Positions 25,081-33,050 of a DNA stretch of 64,000 nt are shown here, piece by piece (the stretch's first letter is position 1; every line of letters starts with the position of its first letter). Made by a program: the position numbers and the translations under genes. This DNA comes from Paraperibacillus marinus. GTDB taxonomy: Bacteria; Bacillota; Bacilli; Bacillales; DSM-1321. The stretch lies in assembly GCF_046237605.1 (NCBI RefSeq), contig NZ_CP143542.1, forward strand, positions 2,542,001-2,606,000, read 5' to 3'. The notes beneath the pieces are model-generated. The model saw nothing but the letters and a program-made list of their open reading frames with translations. It was not told where the DNA came from and ran no database searches.

Positions 25081-25621
25081 AAAAGGATCCTCCCCTGTCT
25101 ATAACCCACCGGACTGCCTCCAGCAGGTCTTTCGCGATATAATCCGGCTCTGTTTCCTGCCAGGTATGACGGTATTCCCCGAGCGAGCCCATGCCCCAGC
25201 CGGTCTGGACAAGCACCTTGCCTGCGCCCGCCGCATCTGCGGCGAGCATGTCGGTGGATCCTGTATCTCCAATCACCACTGTTTTTGCAAGGTCCAGCCC
25301 ATACTTTTCTGCTGCCTCATGCAAAAGCCCGGGCAGGGGTTTCTTGCAGCCACAATCCTCATGGGAACTATGCGGGCAGATGAAGGCATCATCAAACCCA
25401 TAAGAATGGAATTCCCGCCTGAAGTCATCTTCCAGAGCCTCCCCGCGCGATATCCGGTGCTGATTGGTATAGGCAAACATCCTGATTCCATTCTGCTTCA
25501 GGAGGTCGAAGGCTGCTTTGCTGAAGGGGTAGAGCTCGAACTCATTTGGATGGATAAAATGGCCGGTTCCGCCGATGGTGCCGTCCCGATCGATGAATAC
25601 GGCCTGAATCTTATTTTTCAT
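25067..25621 (-). CDS. HAD-IIIA phosphatase (GmhB/HisB-like)
   Basis: The 184-residue phosphatase starts at the ATG with GGGGAAG upstream, overlapping the pentapeptide gene by 11 bases. The nucleophile motif is FIDRDGTIGG (Asp11, Asp13), motif II is in FAYTNQHRIS, and motif IV is VVIGDTGSTDMLAADAAG. A zinc loop CPHSSHEDCGCKKP marks the histidinol-phosphate/heptose-bisphosphate phosphatase-like subgroup. Substrate specificity cannot be read from this. It is a paralogue of the HAD gene at 27011-27547. Confidence 0.85.
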   Translation of the reverse strand: MKNKIQAVFIDRDGTIGGTGHFIHPNEFELYPFSKAAFDLLKQNGIRMFAYTNQHRISRGEALEDDFRREFHSYGFDDAFICPHSSHEDCGCKKPLPGLLHEAAEKYGLDLAKTVVIGDTGSTDMLAADAAGAGKVLVQTGWGMGSLGEYRHTWQETEPDYIAKDLLEAVRWVIDRGGSFFGKY

Positions 25622-26513
25622 GGGAGTCTTCCCCTTCACATGCAGCTCTCCAGTGTTCGGGAATCCGGAATGAGCGGGGCAGTTTTGTATGCCGGTCGCC
25701 CTTCGCCGAATTAACCTGAACCTGAGTCAGGAAAATGGCTCCCCGCAAATCCGCTCCGCTGATGTCGGCGTCTCTCAGATCTGCACCTATTAAATCTGTA
25801 TATTGCATATTGGCTCCCTTTAAATTAGCCGCAATCAAAAAAGCTCCCCGCAAGTCCAATCCCTGCAAGTCAGCCCCTCTCAGATCTGCACCAAGCCAGG
25901 CCATTCCCTTTCGTCTTTTCATTTTGACGCTCACAGCCGAAGAACGTCCTCTCCGGACCCGTTCACTCGTCTGCAGCAGCAAATCATTTATCCGGGAGCG
26001 GTGGCTTTGAATGTCAACCTGCAGAATGTCATCCGGTTCCATCCTGGTCAGCTTCTCTGTCTTTTCCATGGCGGCTTCAAGCTCCCTGTGAATGGGAAGG
26101 GTCACCGAAAAAGTTCTTGCTTCATGGAGATACAGGAGCATTTCCTGAAGCTGCTGAAAGACGGGAAACACATCAAACATCAGCCCTGACACTTGCGGAT
26201 GATCTCTCCAGCTTTCCCCCTTGAAAATGATCCCGGAAACCTTCTGCCCGGCCCCAAAGCATTCATACACCGTACAGCCCCGGAAACCCTCCTGCCTTAA
26301 ATGCGGATGAATCCGGCAGTGGAACTCCCCGTCCAGGTTCGGGCACGGAGTCCCGCTGTTCTTATCGAAGGCAAAATCAGCTGACTTTGCAAAAGGCAGG
26401 GCCGTACAGCACAGGCCGAAGCAGTTTTTGCAGTCGGATTGCAGGAAGGACGGCACAGAGAATGTTTTCGTTGGTAGGTTTGACAAGTTTGACACCCCTT
26501 CATACAACTTCAT
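25611..26513 (-). CDS. Cysteine-rich, pentapeptide-repeat protein
   Basis: The 300-residue protein has an N-terminal cysteine cluster (CKNCFGLCC, about residues 28-36, plus further Cys to about 85) and a helical middle. From about 208 there are nine to ten tandem pentapeptide units of A(D/N)Lxx type (GADLRGADLQGLDLRGAFLI and AANLKGANMQYTDLIGADLR), which fold as a right-handed beta helix. Such repeats can mimic DNA and protect gyrase, but many serve other roles. The Cys cluster could bind metal or an iron-sulfur centre. It sits between the two HAD-GNAT pairs of the operon. Function unknown. Confidence 0.8.
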   Translation of the reverse strand: MKLYEGVSNLSNLPTKTFSVPSFLQSDCKNCFGLCCTALPFAKSADFAFDKNSGTPCPNLDGEFHCRIHPHLRQEGFRGCTVYECFGAGQKVSGIIFKGESWRDHPQVSGLMFDVFPVFQQLQEMLLYLHEARTFSVTLPIHRELEAAMEKTEKLTRMEPDDILQVDIQSHRSRINDLLLQTSERVRRGRSSAVSVKMKRRKGMAWLGADLRGADLQGLDLRGAFLIAANLKGANMQYTDLIGADLRDADISGADLRGAIFLTQVQVNSAKGDRHTKLPRSFRIPEHWRAACEGEDSHEK

Positions 26514-26543
26514 TCACTTTAAATCTCTAAACCTTGAATATAG

Positions 26544-26999
26544 TCAAAAACTCCATTCAAAAATGCACTTTTCCTTTTCTCCCCGTAAATATTGCTCATT
26601 GTATGGCGGCAGCGGGACGATCTCTATCAATCTGGCCCCGATATATTCACAGGTTTTCCGGGATGGGATGTTATCCGGATTGCAGGTGATGATGACCTTA
26701 TCCAGTCCGTGTGCAATGGCTGCCTGTCTGATGAGCAGGCACGCTTTCCCAGCATAATGATGACCCCAGTGTGCCTCCTTGACCGAATAGCCGATATTGC
26801 CTCCATAATAGGTGTTTTCATTAAAGCCGATCCTGAGATCGATCTTGCCGATCGGGATATCAGAACCCGACTCCACAATGTGATAAAAATAAGTAGGCAC
26901 CCAGCTGCGCTTCGGGTCCCCCTGCAGCCTTTTTTCCACAATCAAATCGATTTCATCGCCTTTTATCTTATTCAGCTGATCCAGAAATTCAAATTCCAT
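26544..26999 (-). CDS. GNAT-family N-acetyltransferase
   Basis: The 151-residue product starts at an ATG with ATAGGAGGA upstream. It is a GNAT of the RimJ/RimL-like kind: IGKIDLRIGFNENTYYGGNIGYSV, then HWGHHYAGKACLLIRQAAIAHGL (acetyl-CoA loop and helix) and VIITCNPDNIPSRKTCEYIGARL (motif B). It is only distantly similar to the other GNAT of the operon. It follows the first HAD gene by 11 bases. The substrate is unknown. Confidence 0.85.
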   Translation of the reverse strand: MEFEFLDQLNKIKGDEIDLIVEKRLQGDPKRSWVPTYFYHIVESGSDIPIGKIDLRIGFNENTYYGGNIGYSVKEAHWGHHYAGKACLLIRQAAIAHGLDKVIITCNPDNIPSRKTCEYIGARLIEIVPLPPYNEQYLRGEKEKCIFEWSF

Positions 27000-27010
27000 G
27001 ACAGCTCCTC

Positions 27011-27547
27011 CTATTTAGTCAAAATCCACTGAACGGCTTCTTCCAGGTCTTCCGCGATATACACCGGATGCACATCAGCCCACTCTCCGGTATATTCCCG
27101 GTTTTTGTATTTGGAGAGTGAAGATGCACCCGCCCCTGTCTTTACGAGGATGCCTGAACTGCCTGCTCGCTGGGCAGCCAGCATATCCGTCCATCTGTCC
27201 CCGATCACAGCACAGCTTTCCAGCGTCAGGCTGTATTCTTCTGCTGCCCGCAGAAGCATATCAATTCCGGGTTTCCGGCAGCGGCATCCATCCTGATGCT
27301 GATGCGGACAGATATAAGCCTTGTCAAAGCCAAATTCCTTAAGCTCTGCCTCAAATGCCTCTTGTGTGGACAGCCCCCCGGAAATGCCGGGCTGGTTCGT
27401 AAAGGCGAAGATCTTCCTCCCGCTTTCTTTCAGGGCAAGAAGCGACTCTCCAGCAGCGGGATACAGCTTGAACTGTCCTGGATATTCAATCTCGCTTCCG
27501 CCTCCAAGCGTCCCGTCTCTGTCTATGAAAACAGCTTTTATCTTCAT
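27011..27547 (-). CDS. HAD-IIIA phosphatase, paralogue
   Basis: The 178-residue protein (ATG behind GGGGAGGG) has the same motifs as the downstream HAD: FIDRDGTLGG (Asp9, Asp11), FAFTNQPGISGG, the zinc loop CPHQHQDGCRCRKP, and AVIGDRWTDMLAAQRAG. The two share long similar stretches including the C-terminal YIAEDLEEAVQWIL. It probably arose by duplication with its GNAT partner. Expected activity is dephosphorylation of a small sugar- or amino-alcohol phosphate. Confidence 0.87.
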   Translation of the reverse strand: MKIKAVFIDRDGTLGGGSEIEYPGQFKLYPAAGESLLALKESGRKIFAFTNQPGISGGLSTQEAFEAELKEFGFDKAYICPHQHQDGCRCRKPGIDMLLRAAEEYSLTLESCAVIGDRWTDMLAAQRAGSSGILVKTGAGASSLSKYKNREYTGEWADVHPVYIAEDLEEAVQWILTK

Positions 27548-27581
27548 GTCTCTACCCTCCCCAAGCGGTCCTGCTCCTCTG

Positions 27582-28691
27582 TTAAATGATTGCATGTTTC
27601 TTTAAAACTGAAGCAGCGGTCCATCCATCCCTGCCGTCTTTTTTGATCAGTACAAAGCCAGTACAGTTTTCATCCACAACAGAGACGATATCCCCTTTTT
27701 TAACACTAAGCTGGCAGCAGGCTACGTCTGTCCTGGCGGTGCAGATGCCGTCTTCACTCAATATGATATATTCATTTTTCAGGTATAGTTCTGTGCCATT
27801 CGAGGCTTGGCGGCAGAGAGTGAAATCCTTACCCCTCTGGAGGATTTCCAGGTCATAGTCCGGATACTTGACCGCGCCCTGCATGGCGATGTCTGCATAA
27901 AAATCTTCCTGTACCTCGAGAGTCGGAAGTGAATCTGCATAGGCATGTGAATAACGGGGAACTCCGTCCTTGTACTGAATGATCAAGGCATTCAGCTGCC
28001 CCGTTTGCTTTAGGACATTCCCGCCGTCAATGGCGATGATCTTCTTCTCTCTATCGATATAAGGATTCTGCCCTGTATGGACGAACGGATAATTGGACAC
28101 CGGCCAGTGACCCACTACAACCACCTTCTCCGCCATATGACTTCCTCCAAGGAATTCAGGCATGGTGAGAGCCGCCATGCGGGGAGTCTCCCTCCAGTCT
28201 TCACAATTTTCAATGCCTGCATGAACAAAAATGAAATCCTCCGTTTCAATGGCCGTCGGAAGTGAATTGATCCATTGTATTTCATTTTTATAATGAAGAG
28301 CCAGCAATTCTTTCACGTCTCTGATACTGGTGTCCTTAGTGAGAGTGAACCGCAGTTCATGCAGCCACTCATTATATAAAGACTTTTCCCTGGCAATCAG
28401 ATAGTCTATCAATTCCTGGTTTTCCTCCATGAGGTGATCCATGATTGCCTCACAATTGCCCTCTGTCACATAAACATGAGGATGACTGTGGGCAAGTTCC
28501 CTGACATATCGGATCACACCGCTGCTGCTGCTCCCCTTTTCACACAAATCCCCATTAATGATCAAGCAGTCTTCCGCCGTGAAGTTTGTTTTTTCAAGCA
28601 GCTCCTTCAGAAGACCAAGCTCCCCATGAATATCAGAAATCACCAGGGTTCTTCTGTGATTCTTGATGGATACTCCTACTATTTTTTCCAC
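27582..28691 (-). CDS. PPP-type metallophosphatase with SH3-like tail
   Basis: I start at the GTG behind GAAGGAG (28691), giving 369 residues. The calcineurin-like metallophosphatase domain covers about 10-250: ISDIHGE, NGDLCEKG, EGNCEA, HAGIE and VVGHWP. Two positions are unusual: GNCE replaces the GNH/D motif that supplies the general acid, and GDLCEKG replaces GDxxDRG. A C-terminal SH3b-like segment (about 320-365, QLSVKKGDIVSVVDENCTGF...DGWTAASVL) is added. It opens the six-gene operon. It may be a low-activity or non-canonical phosphatase. Confidence 0.75.
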   Translation of the reverse strand: MEKIVGVSIKNHRRTLVISDIHGELGLLKELLEKTNFTAEDCLIINGDLCEKGSSSSGVIRYVRELAHSHPHVYVTEGNCEAIMDHLMEENQELIDYLIAREKSLYNEWLHELRFTLTKDTSIRDVKELLALHYKNEIQWINSLPTAIETEDFIFVHAGIENCEDWRETPRMAALTMPEFLGGSHMAEKVVVVGHWPVSNYPFVHTGQNPYIDREKKIIAIDGGNVLKQTGQLNALIIQYKDGVPRYSHAYADSLPTLEVQEDFYADIAMQGAVKYPDYDLEILQRGKDFTLCRQASNGTELYLKNEYIILSEDGICTARTDVACCQLSVKKGDIVSVVDENCTGFVLIKKDGRDGWTAASVLKKHAII

Positions 28692-28879
28692 TAATATTAC
28701 TCCTTCTATTTTCACTATAATAGGGATATATTCGACAGAAAGATACAAATCCCTTCTCTGGCCCGGGTCTGTTTTATCCTTATAAAATCACAGAATCCTG
28801 GCCAGACTGTTTTCTAAGCATATGAATTCTGAGTGACAGATTTTCTCGGAGATTGTAAAATGGCAGCGGATAAATCCTA

Positions 28880-29118
28880 TTGTCTTCCCTTCCTATTTAG
28901 GGTAGTATGAGAATATCAATTTGTGAAAAGGGTGACTTAGGGCGATGAACAACTAATCCTGAACTTAGAAAACATTCGCTAAAAAGCATATGCTTTTCGA
29001 TTAATTTTTCTGGATAGGATTAGTGAGCCCTTTTATATGAGCCTGTGATGCAGCATGTGTTATGCTGCCATTCTGCCTGTAAAAGCCTCCTGTCCAGAAA
29101 TGGAATGGAGGTTTTTTT
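28880..29118 (+). promoter_or_regulatory. Promoter and attenuator-like leader of the MFS exporter
   Basis: TTGTCT (28880-28885) and TAGTAT (28903-28908) with 17-bp spacing form a promoter; the leader is about 200 nt. It contains a tiny frame ATG AAC AAC TAA (28945-28956) behind AAAGGGTG, an inverted repeat ACTAATCCT / AGGATTAGT (28952-28960, 29016-29024), a GCAGCAT/ATGCTGC hairpin near 29050-29068, and a terminator-like stem at 29081-29118 (CCTCC/GGAGG with a TCCA-GAAA-TGGA top and seven Ts). The right arm of the last stem is also the ribosome binding site for the ATG at 29119. Confidence 0.5.
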
Positions 29119-30363
29119 ATGGAAAACACAGCAGTAGAAAAAGTGACGATGGGCGCATTGTTCCAGAACCGGGTGATCCGGACCATCCTTATTTCCGTAT
29201 TGTTCCTGCAGATCGGAATCTGGGTGCGGAATTATTCCATCCTCTTATATGTAATTGAAAAAACTAATGAAAATCCAGTGGCGGTTTCCATGATATCAGT
29301 CGCGGAATTTGCTCCGATTTTCTTATTCTCATTCATTGGCGGCACCTTTGCAGACAGGTGGATGCCGAAGAAAACCATGATCTGGTGCGATCTGTTGAGC
29401 GCCGTTTCCATCTTTGTAGTGCTCATCACCCTGTTCTTCGGAAGCTGGAAGGTCATCTTCTTTGCCACCCTTGTATCATCGATTCTCTCCCAGTTCTCCC
29501 AGCCGTCCGGCATGAAGCTCTTTAAGATGCATGTACCGCCGGTAATGGTGCAAATGGGGATGTCGATGTATCAGACCGTTTTTGCCTTATTCATGATCCT
29601 CGGGCCGATCATCGGCACCTTCGTGTATCAGCGCTTTGGCATCATGGCTGCGATCGCAGTCATGGGTGCAGCCTTCCTGATCTCGGCTGCTGTCCTTGTG
29701 ATGCTGCCTCCGGACCGGGCACAGGCAAAGGCAAAGGCTGGTACATCCCTGGTGCAGGAAATGAAGGACGGTTTCCGCTATGTGAAAAACAGCCGGCCGC
29801 TCACCCTGCTTGGGGGTTCGTTTGCAGCAGCCGGCCTGGCTATCGGATTGACCCAGCCTCTTGGCGTATTCTTGATCACCGAACGGCTCGGACTTCCGAA
29901 AGAAGACCTCCAGTGGCTGATGGCAGCGTTTGGAATCGGCATGATCCTTGGCGGCGGCCTCACAGTGGCGCTGGCCAAGAAAGCTCTGCCCCAGCTTCTC
30001 TTGATCATCGGAATGGCTGCAAGTGCCATCGGATTCATAGGGATGAGCCTTTCGACCGAACTATGGATCACGCTTGCCTTCCAATTCTTCGCCGGCGTAT
30101 TTATGCCATGCATTCATATCGGCATCAACACCATGATCCTGCAGAATACCGATGAAGCATTCATCGGCCGGGTCAACGGGATCCTGAATCCGCTCTTCAT
30201 GGGCTCCATGGTCATCACCATGTCCATGTCCGGCTGGCTTAAATCCCACCTGTCCATCGTTCTCATGTACGAAGCATCCGCCCTTCTGCTCGGACTCGGA
30301 ATCCTGGTCCTCATGCCGCTCATCCGGAAAGACCACTCGAAGCAGCAGGTCAGGGAAGTTTAA
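29119..30363 (+). CDS. MFS exporter (MefA-like, probable drug efflux)
   Basis: The 414-residue protein has about twelve membrane segments and the MFS loop signature GGTFADRWMPKKTMIWCDLL between helices 2 and 3. Overall it resembles the MFS_3/MefA-like exporters of Firmicutes, which expel macrolides, siderophores or other amphiphiles by proton antiport. The specificity is not visible. The coding DNA is GC-richer than the flanking leader. The start codon immediately follows a U-tract and its ribosome binding site is in the stem of a terminator-like hairpin, suggesting inducible expression. Confidence 0.82.
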   Translation: MENTAVEKVTMGALFQNRVIRTILISVLFLQIGIWVRNYSILLYVIEKTNENPVAVSMISVAEFAPIFLFSFIGGTFADRWMPKKTMIWCDLLSAVSIFVVLITLFFGSWKVIFFATLVSSILSQFSQPSGMKLFKMHVPPVMVQMGMSMYQTVFALFMILGPIIGTFVYQRFGIMAAIAVMGAAFLISAAVLVMLPPDRAQAKAKAGTSLVQEMKDGFRYVKNSRPLTLLGGSFAAAGLAIGLTQPLGVFLITERLGLPKEDLQWLMAAFGIGMILGGGLTVALAKKALPQLLLIIGMAASAIGFIGMSLSTELWITLAFQFFAGVFMPCIHIGINTMILQNTDEAFIGRVNGILNPLFMGSMVITMSMSGWLKSHLSIVLMYEASALLLGLGILVLMPLIRKDHSKQQVREV

Positions 30364-30466
30364 TAAAGAAGGCTAAATAATAAGGCCTAAAAAAAGCCTG
30401 GGAGTTTTCCTAAGCCGTTCTCTTTTGAAGTACCCCACAAGAAAAAGCTAATATAAAAACAAATAT

Positions 30467-30505
30467 AAAAGCAGTGGATTTCGCAACTGAAATCACACTG
30501 CTTTT
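30467..30505 (+). terminator. Bidirectional intrinsic terminator
   Basis: AAAAGCAGTG, then GATTTC / GAAATC, then CACTGCTTTT form an interrupted long stem with A- and T-runs at the ends. It is about 100 bases after the MFS stop codon. Confidence 0.7.
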
Positions 30506-30795
30506 TGCAATTTCTGGGCAAGAAAAAATGGCATAATAAAAACTAACAGGGATATCATCCAAAAGGAGTAAAACCCTTTATTGTTGAAGTTCTTAGTAAA
30601 AAACAAAGTGACTAGTAGAGTTGGATATTAAAGGAGGCAATATGGGATAAAGAATTCTTTATAAATGGAAGAAATCAGCGGCTGTAAATTGATTATTATT
30701 AGAGGAATTAGCGGAGGAATAGTTTGTTTTCTTAGGGATAGACATACTGGTTAACCGATTACAGCCGTTGGCAAATCATTCTGAATGGGGACAAA

Positions 30796-30945
30796 ATGAT
30801 TAATTTAGGTAAGTATAAGCAAATGCCACCCACATTCCAAAAGTTATTGAAATTAGAAAAAGAACTTGAAAAGGAAGGATATTCGTTAGATAGAGATTTA
30901 AGTTTCATCTTAAAGGCAGATTTTTTTGTTGATAACACGTACTAA
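30796..30945 (+). CDS. Possible 49-residue peptide
   Basis: An ATG with GGGGAC upstream opens a frame rich in Lys, Glu and Leu (FQKLLKLEKELEKEGY), compatible with a small helical protein or the N-terminal remnant of a larger one. No family is recognised and there is no terminator nearby. Confidence 0.25.
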   Translation: MINLGKYKQMPPTFQKLLKLEKELEKEGYSLDRDLSFILKADFFVDNTY

Positions 30946-31407
30946 CCTATATAAAGGTGGTAGTGGCAGTGCAAAAATCATGGACCATAATACAAATTTA
31001 TATCGATTCTGCCTCTTTTACCAACCGTCATCTTATTTCCCCCGAATTAATTGATGGGGGCTAACCAGCAAAATGCGGAAAACATACGCTAAGGTTCTGT
31101 TCAGAAAACCTTAAGTTTCTTAACACCTTATAGCTAAAGGATTTATGAGGATTTTCCTCATCTGTTGATGTTCAATAACACATTCATTTATCCATGTTCA
31201 GTTAATATGACAAAGATAAGTTGCAGGACATATAAGACAGTCTTAGCGTATAGAAATCATGCTTTTTCTATGTCGAAATTTGCTTTACGTATGTTTTGCG
31301 CGCGAAATGTTGGTGGTACGCCTTTTAGTAAATGTTCATATTTGAAGAGTCATTTCTTAAAAAGAATGTATGTGTACACATATGAAAGGTATCTGCCAAG
31401 ATGAGGT

Positions 31408-32967
31408 TCAATTAATCGAATCAAAATGCGTAACCTTCACATTCTTAAATATCGCTTTGCCGCCCTCGGAGAAGAGAGTAATTCCTTGATCTTCAGCATG
31501 AGGGAATATTAAGTTTGAATAAGCATACTTTCCATCATCCACAAAAACTTCAATACTCGTTTTATCGACGAGAATCTTTAAATGAACCTTCTTCTTACTG
31601 GTATCAAATGGTGCAGTACTTTCAACGAACTGATTTGTTTCGTCAGGTTGATCTGTGAATGCTCGATTGACATATGAGTAATTTTCTTCTGCAGAAATGC
31701 CTACGTCAACGTGGCGTTTTTGATCATCTGACTCCCTGAGCCTGAATCCTGCATGCTTAAAATCCGACCATGAGAGGTCTACTTCTATTTGATAGGCATC
31801 TCCTTTAACATCAAGTGTTTCCGATCCATCCACTTCGATTTTATCAAAAGAATTCGTTGAGCTTGTCAATTCTTTTAATGCTTCTGAAGGCTGTGATGAA
31901 AGATAATACTTGTTCTCCCCTTCACGCTTTAGTTCAATTTGACGGACTATAGAATCTATTCCGTTAAACCCTTCTTTTAATGTCGGCGTATTGTCGGCGT
32001 AGGCCCAGTTATTCATCCAAGCGAGAGCATAGCGTTTGTCTAATTTGTCACTTGCCTTGCCATCTTCAAACGTAACTCCGCCATACCAATCGAAACCGTA
32101 GTCTAGCCATTGCGGTTCATTGTTATCTGGAAGAAATTTTGTTCCATTAAACGTTCCTGTCCAGTATGCATAGGTGTTTGGTTTCCCTACTGCTTTTCCG
32201 TTTGCACTGACGCCCAGCACCCACTTCACTGTCCCGTCATCAGCGCGGATTTGGTAAAGGTCAGGGCACTCTAAAACTCCAATGTTCTCAGTGGAAAAGC
32301 TGCTCGTATAGCGCCAATGTTTCAGGTTATCAGACTCATAAAAACCTATTTTCGATCCTTCGGCCATGGTCATGATCCATTTTTGATTCGTGTTATCCCA
32401 GATGATTTTTGGATCTCTAAAATCCTTCGTTCCTGGATTTTTCATAATAGGCTCGTCACTGTAAGAGGTAAACGTATTTCCTTTGTCCGTACTGTACCAT
32501 AGAAATTGTTCTTGTTTCTGGCCATCCTTAGAGGGTTGTGTTGCGATTGCCACAAAAGCGTCTTTCCCAAACCCAGCTGTATTTTCCTTGTCTACAACGA
32601 CTGACCCTGTCCATGGATCCCCATTTGGATTCGTATATTTCGGAATGGCAATTCCCTTATCCTTCCAGTGAACCAAATCTTTAGAGGTGGCATGTCGCCA
32701 TTCTGTGCCGTTGCCATCCGGGTAATCTCCATTATATAGGTAAAAATAATGATAATTTCCTTCATAGTAAATGGGCTTCTGTGGATCGTTTTTCCAATGA
32801 TCAGGAGAAGTAAAATGATAGGCAGCCCGGTATGAGTACTTTTCTACCTTATCTGGCGGATTAGCTTCTTTTGTTTTATAAAATGAATGAATCAAAATTC
32901 CTGTGCTAATAACCATCCATAATCCAAGAACGAATAATCCAACCATCTTATATTTCTTTTTGTTCAC
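31408..32967 (-). CDS. levB: Endolevanase LevB (GH32)
   Basis: The 519-residue protein is close to B. subtilis LevB (YveB), which hydrolyses levan to levanbiose. An N-terminal signal anchor (about 8-28) is followed by the GH32 five-bladed propeller with HWKNDPQKP (nucleophile Asp), FRDPKI (stabilising Asp) and LECPDL (acid/base Glu), and then a C-terminal beta-sandwich ending KVTHFDSIN. The start is a GTG with only a weak ribosome binding site. It follows sacB after about 80 bases containing a weak terminator, the same order as the sacB-levB pair of B. subtilis, so levB is probably expressed by partial read-through from sacB. Confidence 0.93.
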   Translation of the reverse strand: MNKKKYKMVGLFVLGLWMVISTGILIHSFYKTKEANPPDKVEKYSYRAAYHFTSPDHWKNDPQKPIYYEGNYHYFYLYNGDYPDGNGTEWRHATSKDLVHWKDKGIAIPKYTNPNGDPWTGSVVVDKENTAGFGKDAFVAIATQPSKDGQKQEQFLWYSTDKGNTFTSYSDEPIMKNPGTKDFRDPKIIWDNTNQKWIMTMAEGSKIGFYESDNLKHWRYTSSFSTENIGVLECPDLYQIRADDGTVKWVLGVSANGKAVGKPNTYAYWTGTFNGTKFLPDNNEPQWLDYGFDWYGGVTFEDGKASDKLDKRYALAWMNNWAYADNTPTLKEGFNGIDSIVRQIELKREGENKYYLSSQPSEALKELTSSTNSFDKIEVDGSETLDVKGDAYQIEVDLSWSDFKHAGFRLRESDDQKRHVDVGISAEENYSYVNRAFTDQPDETNQFVESTAPFDTSKKKVHLKILVDKTSIEVFVDDGKYAYSNLIFPHAEDQGITLFSEGGKAIFKNVKVTHFDSIN

Positions 32968-32998
32968 TTAAACTCACCACTTTTCTCTTTTAAAATAG

Positions 32999-33036
32999 AA
33001 AAAAGAAAATGCCAAGTTTCCTGACATTTTCTTTTT
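32999..33036 (-). terminator. Weak intercistronic terminator between sacB and levB
   Basis: An AT-rich stem AAAAAGAAAATG / CATTTTCTTTTT with a 13-base loop and T-rich end on the minus strand. It probably lowers levB expression relative to sacB. Confidence 0.55.
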
Positions 33037-33050
33037 CTTTTCACTGGTAA

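Larger units (their letters stand above)
30364..31407. other. Gene-poor kilobase
   Basis: Holds a bidirectional terminator at 30467-30505 and a doubtful 49-codon frame at 30796-30945. A GGCTGTAA / TTACAGCC inverted repeat spans roughly 30679-30768. An ATG with a perfect AAAGGAGG near 30645 opens a frame that stops after two codons, as if a gene start had been left behind. The stretch looks like decayed DNA at the border of the levan module. Confidence 0.45.

Noticed and set aside
31165..31404. 79-codon plus-strand frame before levB
   Set aside because: Low-complexity AT-rich translation, no ribosome binding site, overlaps the presumed 3' region of levB.
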